From positions 1 to 64,000 of the forward strand of contig JBFWRV010000006.1 of assembly GCA_050248715.1 (NCBI GenBank): a DNA stretch of 64,000 bases, written 5' to 3'. The translations under genes were made by a program, and so were the position numbers. Below, one piece after another: positions 49,275-58,124 of this stretch. Origin of the DNA: AWTP1-13 sp050248715. Lineage in GTDB: Bacteria > Pseudomonadota > Alphaproteobacteria > Rhizobiales > Hyphomicrobiaceae. The notes under the pieces are model-generated. The model had not been told where the DNA came from. It made no database searches and saw only the letters and a program-made list of their open reading frames with translations. Each line of letters opens with the position of its first letter. The stretch's first letter is position 1.

Positions 49275-49841
49275 ATGGCGCGCGTGCCCTACCTCGACAA
49301 ATCCGATCTGGCGCCGGAAGACCAGGAGCTTCTGAAGCGCAACATCACGCTGCATCGCGCGCTCGCCAACAGCCCCAAGGGGTTGCGCGCGTTCGGCGGC
49401 CTCGGGCAGTTCATCCGCCACACGAGCCGCCTCGATCCACGCCTGCGCGAGCTTGCGATCCTGCAGGTCGGCTACCTCGCACGCGCGCCCTACGAGTGGT
49501 CGCACCACGTCAAGATCGGTCGCGATTTCGGCGTCAGCAACGACGATATCCGCGGCCTCATCGAGGAGACCGATGCTGGGTCGAGCAAGCTCGAGCCGCT
49601 TGCCAAGCTGGTGCTCAAGGCCGCGCGCGAGATGACCAGCGACCTCGCCATCTCGAAAGCCACCTTCGCAGCGCTTGCCGAGCATTTCGACAGCGAGCGG
49701 CTCGTCGACCTCGTCATCACCATCTCGTTCTACAATGCGGTGGTGCGCCTGCTTGGCAGCCTCGAGATCGACGTCGAGCCCGAGTACCAGCCCTATCTGG
49801 ACGAGTTTCCGCTGCCTCCGCCGAGCCCGGGGAGGGGATGA
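49275..49841 (+). CDS. carboxymuconolactone decarboxylase family protein
   Basis: CMD/AhpD-fold protein, 188 residues. The typical helices RLDPRLRELAILQVGYLARAPYEWSHHVKIGRDFGVS hold the family's conserved His and Glu; the AhpD-type CxxC is absent. Related proteins decarboxylate carboxymuconolactone or act as peroxidase partners; the specific role is open. Its stop overlaps the start of the Nudix gene (ATGA). It forms an operon with the SDR and Nudix genes. Confidence 0.83.
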   Translation: MARVPYLDKSDLAPEDQELLKRNITLHRALANSPKGLRAFGGLGQFIRHTSRLDPRLRELAILQVGYLARAPYEWSHHVKIGRDFGVSNDDIRGLIEETDAGSSKLEPLAKLVLKAAREMTSDLAISKATFAALAEHFDSERLVDLVITISFYNAVVRLLGSLEIDVEPEYQPYLDEFPLPPPSPGRG

Positions 49842-50644
49842 TGGCGGAGCCCGCTTCGACGCCCGCTGTGCCGCGTCCGGCCGCCACCGTCGTGATTTTG
49901 CGCGATGGGCGCGACGGGCTCGAGGTGTTCATGGTGGTGCGCCATCACGAGATCGACTTTGCCTCGGGGGCACTCGTGTTCCCGGGCGGCAAGGTCGATC
50001 CGGAGGATGGCGACGCGGCCTGGGGCGAGCTTGCGCCGCACGCGGACAAGGCGATCGAGCGCTCGTTCGTGGTGGCTGCAGCCCGCGAGACTTTCGAGGA
50101 GGCGGGCTTCGTTCTGGCCCGCCGACGCGGTAGCGGGACCCTGCTTGACGCGGCCGAAGCCGACCGGCTCGACGCAGCCTATCGCAACTGCCTCCGCAAC
50201 GACGAGACGACCTTCCTCGATCTTGTCCGCGGCGAAGACCTTGTGCTCGCCACCGATCTGATGGTGCCGTTCGCGCATTGGATCACGCCTGTGACGCAAC
50301 CCAAGCGCTTCGACACGCACTTTCTGTTGGTGTGCGCGCCCGTCACGCAGTTCGGCGCCCACGACGGCACAGAGTCGGTCGAGGGCGTCTGGATCACCCC
50401 GCAGCAGGCGTTGGCGGATGCGAAAGCTGGGTCGCGCACGGTCCTGCTGCCGACGCAGATGAACCTCACGAAGCTCTCCCGTTCGGCGACGGTGGCCGAG
50501 GCGGTGGCTGCCGCTCGCGCGGACCCGATCGTCACCGTGACGCCGCGTGTCGAGCGCATGCCGACGGGGCGCACGCTGCACATCCCGGCCGAGGCCGGCT
50601 ACGGCGTGACGGAGGTGTTCGTGCCGATGCCCGTGCGCAAGTAG
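49838..50644 (+). CDS. Nudix hydrolase, NUDT7/19-like with large insert
   Basis: Nudix hydrolase, 268 residues. The Nudix box is split: GALVFPGGKVDPED near residue 45 and AARETFEEAGFVL near residue 80, with about 20 residues between. This layout resembles the CoA- or NADH-diphosphatase group (NUDT7/8/19). Starts are ATG 49838 or 49841 in the same frame, overlapping the CMD gene stop. A CoA-ester cleaving role would fit the CoA-centred region but is inference. Confidence 0.83.
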   Translation: MMAEPASTPAVPRPAATVVILRDGRDGLEVFMVVRHHEIDFASGALVFPGGKVDPEDGDAAWGELAPHADKAIERSFVVAAARETFEEAGFVLARRRGSGTLLDAAEADRLDAAYRNCLRNDETTFLDLVRGEDLVLATDLMVPFAHWITPVTQPKRFDTHFLLVCAPVTQFGAHDGTESVEGVWITPQQALADAKAGSRTVLLPTQMNLTKLSRSATVAEAVAAARADPIVTVTPRVERMPTGRTLHIPAEAGYGVTEVFVPMPVRK

Positions 50645-50778
50645 TCGCCCCCCGATTGCACATTCGCTCGGGTTTCGCCCTCGTCCTGAGCTTGTCGAGG
50701 GACGGGCCGCACATCTGAGCTGTGCTTCGACCCTCGGAACAAGTCCGAAGGCAGGCGGGCTCCGCACGGGGCTGGGGG

Positions 50779-51936
50779 TCAGGCTTGGCGCGGGAGGGCG
50801 CGGCGCATCACGGCGAGGAAGCGGTCTACGTCCGCCTCGTCGTTGTAGACGTGTGGGGAAATGCGCATGCGTCCGAGGCGAGGGGCGGCGAACACCTGTT
50901 CCGCCGCAAGCCGCTCGATCAGGCCGGCGGGCATGCCGCCGGGGAAGCCGAGGCAGAGGATATGGGGGGCGCGGACACGGATCCCTGGGATGACGACGTC
51001 GAGATCACCCAGCCCCTGCGCCAGGCGCTCCGTGAGCATGGCAAGGCGCTCGACGATCGCGGCGCTGCTCCAACCCGCCATCATTTCCATCCCGATGGAG
51101 GCCATCTCCAGCGAGATGAAATGATCGCGCTCGCCCATGTCGAAACGGCGGGCGTCGGGCAGGTAGCGGGTGTCGGCGAAATAGGTGTCCTGCTCGGCCT
51201 TCACGCCACGACGGCCGAAGCTCGTCTGCTCCAAGGGGGTACCGTTCTGGTGGCGCCTGGCGACGTAGAGGAAGGCGCGGCCGTAGGGACCGATCAGCCA
51301 TTTGTAGGTCGGGAAGATCAGGAAGTCGGGATCGAGCGTGCGCATGTCCATCGCCATCACGCCCGCGCCGTGCGTGGCGTCGACCAGCAGTGCCGCACCC
51401 TGCTTGCGCAGGCTGGCCACCACGGGGGAGAGTTCAATCAAGCCGCCGTCCGACCAGTGCACGGAGGATATCGATGCGAGCGCCACCGGCGTCGCGCCGC
51501 GCCGTTCGATCGCGGCCAATACCGCCGCGGTCCAGTCGCCGTCCGCCGGGCGCCGGACCGTCTCGACCGTGAAGTTGCCCGCTTCCGATCGCGTCATCCA
51601 TTCGAGCACGGGCGAGGAATGATCATCCTGCAGCACGAGCACGCGGGTGCCTGCTGGGATGGGCAGTGTCTTCGCAGCCGTGGCCACGCCATAGGCGACG
51701 GAGGAAATCAGGGCGACGTCACCCGGGTCGGCGTTGATGAGGCGGGCAGCAGCACGGCGGGCGCGCTCGTGCTGCTCGCCGGCGAAGGCCTGGTCGATCA
51801 GCCAGGGACGGCCCTTGCGGGCGACGCCGGTGCGGCCGGCCTCTTGCGCCACCAGGGGCAGCGGGCTCCATGCCGCCGCGTTGAGGAAACAAACCTCGCG
51901 CGGCATGTCGAACAGCGCGCGTTGCGATGGCAGCAT
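50779..51936 (-). CDS. class V-fold aminotransferase-like PLP enzyme
   Basis: PLP-dependent enzyme of the class V (CsdA/SufS-like fold) group, 385 residues. The PLP lysine is in FLIFPTYKWLIGPYGRA near residue 213. Upstream, LLVDATHGAGVMAMDM holds the conserved Asp that contacts the pyridine nitrogen. The N-terminal VCFLNAAAWSPLP matches alphaproteobacterial members annotated as aminotransferases. The active-site Cys of a cysteine desulfurase is not evident, so a transaminase, epimerase or lyase role is more likely. It is transcribed leftwards, convergent with the Nudix operon. Confidence 0.8.
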   Translation of the reverse strand: MLPSQRALFDMPREVCFLNAAAWSPLPLVAQEAGRTGVARKGRPWLIDQAFAGEQHERARRAAARLINADPGDVALISSVAYGVATAAKTLPIPAGTRVLVLQDDHSSPVLEWMTRSEAGNFTVETVRRPADGDWTAAVLAAIERRGATPVALASISSVHWSDGGLIELSPVVASLRKQGAALLVDATHGAGVMAMDMRTLDPDFLIFPTYKWLIGPYGRAFLYVARRHQNGTPLEQTSFGRRGVKAEQDTYFADTRYLPDARRFDMGERDHFISLEMASIGMEMMAGWSSAAIVERLAMLTERLAQGLGDLDVVIPGIRVRAPHILCLGFPGGMPAGLIERLAAEQVFAAPRLGRMRISPHVYNDEADVDRFLAVMRRALPRQA

Positions 51937-52007
51937 TGGAGTGGCCCTCGGGCGCTTGACGGCTGGAAGTCAGTAGAGCGCAAACATCTGCGGACGGCCA
52001 AGCAAAT

Positions 52008-52095
52008 CCGCGGAGGGTGCAAAAGCGGAGCGCATTGCACCGATAGCATGGTCGGTTCGGTGCAATGCGGCTTTCGCCTTTTGCACCCTCCGCGG
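52008..52095. repeat. palindromic intergenic repeat, family D, copy 2
   Basis: A long palindrome: CCGCGGAGGGTGCAAAAGC (from 52008) opposite CTTTTGCACCCTCCGCGG (to 52095), with inner GCATTGCACCGA / TCGGTGCAATGC. It lies 10 bp beyond the stop of the NMT1-like binding protein gene and could act as its terminator or mRNA stabiliser. Confidence 0.85.
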
Positions 52096-52105
52096 TGGTT
52101 CTCGA

Positions 52106-53119
52106 TCAGTCGCCGTTGAGGCTGTGAGCTTCAGAGAAATAGAGGTCTTTCCAACTCTCGGGCTTGGTTTTGACGGTGCCGATGCGGTGCAGGAACTCAG
52201 CGAACTTGAACGTCTTTTTGGGCACCTTCGTGAAGTCGAAGCCGGGCGCCGAGATGATGGCGACAACATCGTCCTCGCTCAGTTTCTTCTCCTTGGTCAT
52301 CTCCATGTAGAGGCGTGCAGCCCGGCGCTTGTCGGCGTTGGTCCAGGCGATCGCCTCGTCAAGGGCGGCGACGACGGCGGCGTAAGTCTTGGGGTTGGCG
52401 GCACGGAATTTCTCGGTCGTCACGAACACGAGATTACTCACCTCGCCGCCCATGATCTTGTAGCCGGAGGTGACGGTCTTGAGACCGGCCTTCATCTCGG
52501 TCTCGTGGAAGGGCGATGTGGCGAAGTGCGCGGTGAGCTCACCGACCGGGTTGAGGATGGCCGCCAGCGCGTCGGGATGGGCGAGGCCGACAGTCAGGTG
52601 ATCGAGCTTGGTGTGCTGCCCCGGCCCCCACTCCTTCTCCGCCGCGATCTGCAGGAACAGCGCCTGGGTCGAAACCTTCACGGACGGTACGGCTATACGG
52701 TCCTTGTCGGTGAAGTCGCGGATCGACTGGATGTTGGGGTTACGCGTGTTGAGGTAGATGTCGGTGTTGGTGATGGCCGAGACCGCGCGCACGCCGACGC
52801 TGCTCTTCGTGCGATCCCACATCAGCGCGAGCGACGGCACGCCCTGGGCCGAGAAGTGCAGATTGCCCGAGATGATCGCGTCGACCATCACGGAGGGGCC
52901 GGCCATCTTGGCCCAGGTCACCTTGAGTTCGCCGAGCCCTCGCGCGGCTGCCTGCTTCTCGATGAGGCCCATGCTCTCCATGGCCATCAGAGGGATGAAG
53001 ATGGCGCCGAATTGCTGTGCCAGGGCGATCTCCTTCACCTCCTGGGCGCGGGCGGAGGGAGTCGGAGCCAGGGCGGCCAGACCCAAGGCAAGAAGCAGAC
53101 ACGGCACACGTCGTCGCAT
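52106..53119 (-). CDS. NMT1/TauA-type ABC substrate-binding protein (orphan)
   Basis: Periplasmic binding protein of the NMT1/TauA fold, 337 residues, with a signal peptide (VPCLLLALGLAALAPTPSARA) cleaved after about residue 25. The lobe motifs FGAIFIPLMAMESMGLIEKQ and LTVGLAHPDALAAILNP, and the C-terminal FLHRIGTVKTKPESWKDLYF, match the paralogues at 47628 and 58125. No permease or ATPase gene is nearby. The ligand is unknown; related proteins bind taurine, nitrate, pyrimidine precursors or aromatic acids. Confidence 0.9.
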   Translation of the reverse strand: MRRRVPCLLLALGLAALAPTPSARAQEVKEIALAQQFGAIFIPLMAMESMGLIEKQAAARGLGELKVTWAKMAGPSVMVDAIISGNLHFSAQGVPSLALMWDRTKSSVGVRAVSAITNTDIYLNTRNPNIQSIRDFTDKDRIAVPSVKVSTQALFLQIAAEKEWGPGQHTKLDHLTVGLAHPDALAAILNPVGELTAHFATSPFHETEMKAGLKTVTSGYKIMGGEVSNLVFVTTEKFRAANPKTYAAVVAALDEAIAWTNADKRRAARLYMEMTKEKKLSEDDVVAIISAPGFDFTKVPKKTFKFAEFLHRIGTVKTKPESWKDLYFSEAHSLNGD

Positions 53120-53202
53120 TTCTCTCGGTCCTCTCGGGTTGCTCAGTGCGCCGCCGCGGCTCTGATCGCCGCGGCGGTATAGGTGTCGTCAGGGCATCCG
53201 CC

Positions 53203-54786
53203 TCATTCGTCGAGCCACACCTCGACCAAGTTCTGGCCGGTGAAGTGGCTCGGCGTGACGTGCCAGCCCTTGACCTTCCTGTGATTGACGACGATGCGCT
53301 GATACCACAGTAGCGGGACGTTATAGGCGGTGGAGAGCGCATAGCGCTCCATCTCGTTGACGAGCTTCAGCCGCTCGGCCGGATCGACGATCTGCGATTG
53401 TTTGGCGAACATCTCGTCGATCTTGGTGTCGGTGTGGCGAGAGTAGGCGATCCCCGAGGTGTGCTTGCTCAGCAGCGTGTTGAACTGCGCGGTCGGATCG
53501 TCGGCGAAGTCGGAGATATTCTGCACCACGGCGTCGAACTCGCCACCCTCCATCGCCGAATACCAAAGCTTGGTTTCAACCGGCACGTGCTCCGCCTCCA
53601 CGCCGATGCGCCGCCACTGGTCCACGGCGTAGATACCGGCCGGGATGAACGGCTGGTCGATGGTGCGGTTGACGAACTTGATCTTGAGGTTGGGATGGCC
53701 GGCCTCCTTGAGAAGGCGCCGCGCTTCGGCCCGCGACTTCTCGATGTCGCGCCAGAAGCCCGGCAACTTCTCGAGCTCGGCGACGGGCAGCGACCAGGGA
53801 GCACCCGGCCGGAAGGCACCGCTGACGCCCTTGATCAGCGAGATCTTGCCGAGCGATTCCGAGCCGCCCCAACGGTCGATGGCGAGCGTGAGTGCCTGGC
53901 GCACGCGGATGTCGTCGAGGGGCTTCTTCTCGACGTTGAAGGTGATGAGGATATTAGTCGTCCACGGGCCTTCCTGGACGGTCACCTGATCCTTCATCAC
54001 CGATACCAACTGATCGCGCTCCTGTGGCGTGCGGCCGCGAAACTCCGCGTCGTACTGGCCGCCGCGCAGGCCGTTGACCACGGTGTTGCTGCGCACGAAG
54101 AAGATCTTGAAACCGTCGAGATAGGGGCGATCCTTGCGGAAGTAGTCGTCGAAGCGCACGGCGCGCCAGTGCGAGCCCTTCACGTACTCGACGAACTTGA
54201 AGGCACCCGTCCCCATCACCTCCGTCTCGGGATAGCGCGGATTCTCTTTCAGCTTCTTGGCGCTGTAGACGCAGTTGAAGGGCGAGGCGAAGTGCAGGTT
54301 CATCGACATGTTCACCTGACCGAGGTTGAACACGACCGTGTGGGCGTCAGGCGTGTGGATCGACTTGATGTCCTGATGCTGCGCCTTGCGGGCGGAGATG
54401 ACGCCCGGCTGTGGGTTGACGATGCGCTCGTAGGTGGCCTTGATGTCCTCCGACGTGAAGTCGGAGCCGTCGTGGAACTTGACGCCTTTGCGCAGCTTGA
54501 ACGTGTAGGTCAGCCCGTCCTTGGAAACCTCCCAAGACTCGGCCAGGTCGCCCTCGATCTTGAGATTTTCGTGGGAGCCGGTGAACGCCAGCAGCGTGGA
54601 ATACTGCGGTGCCACCGGATGCACCATCGCGAAGGTCGTGGTCGCATGGCAGTCGGTGGTCGGTGGCTCGGCCACCACGCCGAAGTTGAGCGTGCCGCCA
54701 CGCTTGGGGTTGTCGGCCGCAGAGGCCGGCGCGCCCGTCAGCGCGCATGCGCCAATGAGAATCCCGGCGGTCAGGATGGATCGCAT
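53203..54786 (-). CDS. ABC substrate-binding protein, family 5 (DppA/OppA-like, orphan)
   Basis: Extracellular solute-binding protein family 5, 527 residues, usually for peptides, nickel or larger organic molecules. The signal peptide is MRSILTAGILIGACALTGAPASA. Core motifs: AESWEVSKDGLTYTFKLRKGVKFHDG near residue 85-110, GTGAFKFVEYVKGSHWRAVRFDDYF near 193, and VRQALTLAIDRWG near 285. Start ATG 54786 has AGGGAG 10 nt upstream. No dppBCDF-like genes are in the window. It precedes the NMT1-like gene on the same strand, 83 bp apart, so they may share a transcript. Confidence 0.93.
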   Translation of the reverse strand: MRSILTAGILIGACALTGAPASAADNPKRGGTLNFGVVAEPPTTDCHATTTFAMVHPVAPQYSTLLAFTGSHENLKIEGDLAESWEVSKDGLTYTFKLRKGVKFHDGSDFTSEDIKATYERIVNPQPGVISARKAQHQDIKSIHTPDAHTVVFNLGQVNMSMNLHFASPFNCVYSAKKLKENPRYPETEVMGTGAFKFVEYVKGSHWRAVRFDDYFRKDRPYLDGFKIFFVRSNTVVNGLRGGQYDAEFRGRTPQERDQLVSVMKDQVTVQEGPWTTNILITFNVEKKPLDDIRVRQALTLAIDRWGGSESLGKISLIKGVSGAFRPGAPWSLPVAELEKLPGFWRDIEKSRAEARRLLKEAGHPNLKIKFVNRTIDQPFIPAGIYAVDQWRRIGVEAEHVPVETKLWYSAMEGGEFDAVVQNISDFADDPTAQFNTLLSKHTSGIAYSRHTDTKIDEMFAKQSQIVDPAERLKLVNEMERYALSTAYNVPLLWYQRIVVNHRKVKGWHVTPSHFTGQNLVEVWLDE

Positions 54787-55007
54787 GGTTCGTTTCTCCC
54801 TGGAGCAGGTCGTCTTGGCGGTGCGCCGGCCTGACCTGAGTGGCCGGACGCATTGCCGGCAACGGTAGCGACAGGTCGGGGTGCGGGCAAGAAGCGCAGA
54901 CCGACGTCCGCCATGCCGGGATGTCATGCCCGGGCGCACCTTGGGGCGGCTTCAATATCGCCCGTTTCCTGCTAGCCTCGGGCGGGCGCAGTCACGGTAG
55001 ACGGTCA

Positions 55008-56213
55008 ATGACACCACTTCGACCTGGGGCATCCTGCCCACTCGACGGCATCAGCGTGCTCGATCTCTCGCGTCTGGTCGCCGGCAACATGCTGTCGCTG
55101 CAACTCGCCGACTTCGGTGCCGAGGTGATCAAGATCGAGGACCCCGACAAGGGCGATCCGCTGCGCGCCTGGCGGGTGGAGGGACATTCGCTGTTCTGGA
55201 AAACCTACTCCCGCAACAAGAAGAGCCTGACGCTCGATCTGAGGAAGGCGCGGGCCAAGGAGCTGCTGCTCAGCCTCGCCGAGCGGGCGCACGTGCTCGT
55301 CGAGAACTATCGTCCGGGAACGCTCGAGCGCATGGGGCTCGGGCCAGAAGTCCTGCACGCGCGCAATGAGCGGCTCGTGATCGTGCGCGTCTCCGGCTGG
55401 GGCCAGACGGGGCCCTACGCGCAGAAGCCGGGCTTCGGTACGCTGGTGGAGGGCATGTCGGGCTATGCCGCCAAGACAGGCTACCCTGATCGCGCGCCGG
55501 TGCTGCCGCCGACTGCGCTGGCCGACATGGTGGCCGGGCTCTACGGAGCTTATGCGACGATGGTGGCACTGCGCGAGGTGGAGGCCAAGGGCGGCAAGGG
55601 CCAGGTGATCGACCTGTCGCTGCTGGAGCCGATCCACTCCGTGATCGGGGCCGATGCAGCGATCTACAAGGCGGTCGGCATCGTCCCCAAGCGCCAGGGC
55701 AGTCGCTCCAATGTCACCAGCCCGCGCAATGTCTACAAGACCCGCGACGGCCGCTGGATCTCCATCTCCGCCTCCATGCAGTCGATGGCCGAACGCCTCT
55801 ATGCCGCCGTCGGCGTGCCGGAGATGATCAAGGACCCGCGCTTTGCCGACAATAGCGCGCGGCTGGCGCACGCTGAGGAAGCCGAGCGGCCCGTTGTGGA
55901 GTTCATCGCCCGCCACGACTGCGCGGAGTGCCTCGCCATCTTCGAGAAGGCGGAGGTGACGGCGGCGCCGATCTACGACATCGACCAGTTCGTGAACGAT
56001 CCCCACGTCAGGGAGCGCGAGATCGTGGTCGAGGTTCCGGACGAGGAGATCGGCAGCGTCACCATCCACAACGTCATCCCCCGCCTGTCGGCGACGCCGG
56101 GCGCGCTGCGTCGTCCTGCCCCGAAGCTCGGCGAGCACACAGGTGAGATTCTGGCGCGCCTTGGCGTCGATGCCGGCGAGCTGGCCGCCCTTCGCTCCGA
56201 AAGGATCGTCTGA
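55008..56213 (+). CDS. family III CoA-transferase lacking the usual catalytic Asp
   Basis: CaiB/BaiF-type CoA-transferase, 401 residues. Family sequence: PLDGISVLDLSRLVAGNMLS, DFGAEVIKIEDPDKGDPLR and ENYRPGTLERMGLGP. At the position of the catalytic Asp it reads KPGFGTLVEGMSGYA, with Gly144. Enzymes with this PGFGTLxE variant are common but their mechanism is unclear. It is followed 3 bp later by the CitE-like lyase gene, suggesting activation and cleavage of a hydroxy-acid. Start ATG 55008. Confidence 0.88.
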   Translation: MTPLRPGASCPLDGISVLDLSRLVAGNMLSLQLADFGAEVIKIEDPDKGDPLRAWRVEGHSLFWKTYSRNKKSLTLDLRKARAKELLLSLAERAHVLVENYRPGTLERMGLGPEVLHARNERLVIVRVSGWGQTGPYAQKPGFGTLVEGMSGYAAKTGYPDRAPVLPPTALADMVAGLYGAYATMVALREVEAKGGKGQVIDLSLLEPIHSVIGADAAIYKAVGIVPKRQGSRSNVTSPRNVYKTRDGRWISISASMQSMAERLYAAVGVPEMIKDPRFADNSARLAHAEEAERPVVEFIARHDCAECLAIFEKAEVTAAPIYDIDQFVNDPHVREREIVVEVPDEEIGSVTIHNVIPRLSATPGALRRPAPKLGEHTGEILARLGVDAGELAALRSERIV

Positions 56214-56216
56214 GAC

Positions 56217-57116
56217 ATGCTCAACCAACGTTCCAACCTTCCGGCCTGGCGCTCGCTGCTGTTCGTGCCGGTGATCCGCGACAAGTTCGTCGCTTCGGCG
56301 CACACGCGCGGGGCCGACGGCATCATTCTCGACCTCGAGGACAGCGTGCCGGAGGCCGAAAAGGACCGCGCGCGCACCCTGGTCGCGGCGGCCGCCCCCG
56401 TGGTCGGCAAGGGCGGTGCCGACGTGCTCGTGCGCATCAACCGCCCCTGGCACCAAGCCTTCCGCGACATCGAGGCGGCCGTCGGGCCTGATGTGATGGG
56501 GCTCGTGTGCCCGAAGGTGGAAAGTCCGGAGCACCTCATCGTTGTCGCCGAACTGCTCGACACGTTCGAGGCCGGCCGCGGCCTCACGAGGGGGCACACG
56601 CGGCTGGTGGCGCTCGTCGAGACGGCGGATGCCTATTTCCGCGTGCGCGAGATCGCCAAGGCGACGCCGCGGCTCGTCGCCATCACGCTGGGGGCGGAGG
56701 ACTTCGCGCTCTCTGTTGGGATGCAACCCATCGGCGAGACGCTGCAGTCGCCCAAGCAGACTGTCATCATCGCCGCGCGCGCCGCCGGCATCATTCCGCT
56801 GGGCTTCATGGGGACGGTGGCCGATTTCGGCGACCTCGACGCGTTCCGTCAGGTCGTCCGCCGCTCGCGCACGTTCGGCTTTGCGGCGGCCACGGTCATC
56901 CACCCGAGCCAGATCGCCATCCTCAACGAGGAGTACGGCGTCTCCCCGGCGGCGCTCGATCGCGCCCGGCGCATGATCGCGGCCTACGACGAGGCGATGG
57001 CCAAGGGCCTCGGCGCGGTCACCTTCGAGGGCAAGATGATCGACGTCCCCGTGGTGGAGCGCGAGAAGGCGCTGATCGCCCAAGCCGAGCGCTTCGCTGC
57101 ACGGGGAAGGCGCTGA
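56217..57116 (+). CDS. CitE-like lyase (HpcH/HpaI aldolase superfamily)
   Basis: Citrate-lyase-beta/malyl-CoA-lyase-type TIM barrel, 299 residues. The N-terminal RSLLFVPVIRDKFVASAHT, LDLEDSVPEAEKDRAR (with Glu/Asp metal ligands near residue 40) and LGAEDFALSVGM, and the C-terminal HPSQIAILNEEYGVS, are typical. Members cleave malyl-CoA, citramalyl-CoA or similar. It follows a CoA-transferase gene by 3 bp and could act on the CoA thioester that enzyme makes. No citrate-lyase alpha or gamma gene is present. Confidence 0.9.
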   Translation: MLNQRSNLPAWRSLLFVPVIRDKFVASAHTRGADGIILDLEDSVPEAEKDRARTLVAAAAPVVGKGGADVLVRINRPWHQAFRDIEAAVGPDVMGLVCPKVESPEHLIVVAELLDTFEAGRGLTRGHTRLVALVETADAYFRVREIAKATPRLVAITLGAEDFALSVGMQPIGETLQSPKQTVIIAARAAGIIPLGFMGTVADFGDLDAFRQVVRRSRTFGFAAATVIHPSQIAILNEEYGVSPAALDRARRMIAAYDEAMAKGLGAVTFEGKMIDVPVVEREKALIAQAERFAARGRR

Positions 57117-57122
57117 GCAACC

Positions 57123-57235
57123 TGTCATTCCGGCCTCGGGCGAAGCCCAAGAGCCGGAACCCAGGGCCACAACCACGGACTGCGTTCGCAGCCTGGTCCC
57201 GGCTATTTTCGCTCACGCGAAATTCCGCGACGACA
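57123..57235. repeat. palindromic intergenic repeat, family A, copy 2
   Basis: TGTCATTCCGG at 57123-57133 and CCGCGACGACA at 57225-57235, the ends of the family A design; the interior shares GAGCCGGAACCCAGGGCC and CGAAATTCCG with copy 1 (991-1110). It lies between the CitE-like gene and the convergent SDR gene. Confidence 0.7.
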
Positions 57236-57236
57236 G

Positions 57237-58013
57237 TCAGCGCTCGTCCGAGGGGTCGAACAGCACACCGGCGGCGGCGAAGCCGCCGTCGACGTTCAGC
57301 ACGTGGCCGGTGATGTGGGACGCATCGGGCGAGGCCAGGAACGCGGCCGCAGCGGCGATGTCGGCGGGCAGCGCGTAGCGCTTCAGCGCCATGCGGGAGA
57401 GGAACGCCTGCGTCTGCTTGGGGCCGTGCACGAGGCGCGGCACTTTGGTCGGCCCGGGGGCGATGGCGTTGGCGGTGATGCCGTGGGGCCCAAGCTCCAT
57501 GGCCATCGTTTGCGTCAGGCTGATGATGCCGGCCTTGGTGGCGCCATAGGCTGCGCGCCCTGTCCCGCCGTACTGGCCCGAGACCGAGGAAATATTGATG
57601 ATGCGGCCGCTGCCTGCCTTCACCATCGCCCGGGCCGCGGCCTGACCGGCGATGAAGGCGCCCGTGAGGTTGACGTCAATCACCTTCTGCCAGGCTTCCA
57701 GCGAATACTCGATGAACGGCGCACGGTTGACGACGCCGGCGTTGTTGACGTGGATGTCGAGCTGGCCGAAGCGCGCCAGCGTCGCCTCCACCGCGGCGGT
57801 CGCTGATAACTTGTCGGTGACGTCGAGCCTATGAAAGACGGCCCTTCCCCCGCGCGAGGCGATAGCCCCGGCTGAGACGCGCCCGGCCTCCTCGTTGATG
57901 TCGGCGATGACGACGGCCGCGCCCTCGGCCGCGAAGCGCTCGGCAATGCCGAGACCGATCCCGCCTGCGGCCCCTGTGACGATGGCGACCTGGTTCTCGA
58001 ACCGTTTGGACAT
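57237..58013 (-). CDS. short-chain dehydrogenase/reductase
   Basis: Classical SDR, 258 residues. The NAD(P) loop is TGAAGGIGLGIAERF (near 14), with Asp38 (ADI) suggesting NAD preference. NNAG is near 88, Ser in NISSVSG near 140, and YGATK (Tyr/Lys) near 154. The C-terminal NAIAPGPTKVPRLV and LNVDGGFAAAG match. Similar to 3-oxoacyl-ACP reductase-like or alcohol/steroid dehydrogenases. Start ATG 58013 with GGGGAAC upstream; divergent from the NMT1-like gene at 58125. Confidence 0.9.
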   Translation of the reverse strand: MSKRFENQVAIVTGAAGGIGLGIAERFAAEGAAVVIADINEEAGRVSAGAIASRGGRAVFHRLDVTDKLSATAAVEATLARFGQLDIHVNNAGVVNRAPFIEYSLEAWQKVIDVNLTGAFIAGQAAARAMVKAGSGRIINISSVSGQYGGTGRAAYGATKAGIISLTQTMAMELGPHGITANAIAPGPTKVPRLVHGPKQTQAFLSRMALKRYALPADIAAAAAFLASPDASHITGHVLNVDGGFAAAGVLFDPSDER

Positions 58014-58124
58014 GCGTTCCCCGTCTCTCACATTGCGAGTGTGGTTGCCATGATGTGGCAGCACTGTATAGTCCGCCGGAAGCAAGAAGCAGCAATCGCC
58101 GTTCGGCGATCGGGAGAGAAATTT

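Noticed and set aside
55005..57176. 723-codon open frame antisense to the CoA-transferase and CitE-like genes
   Set aside because: Low-complexity Arg/His/Asp-rich translation, no recognisable domain.
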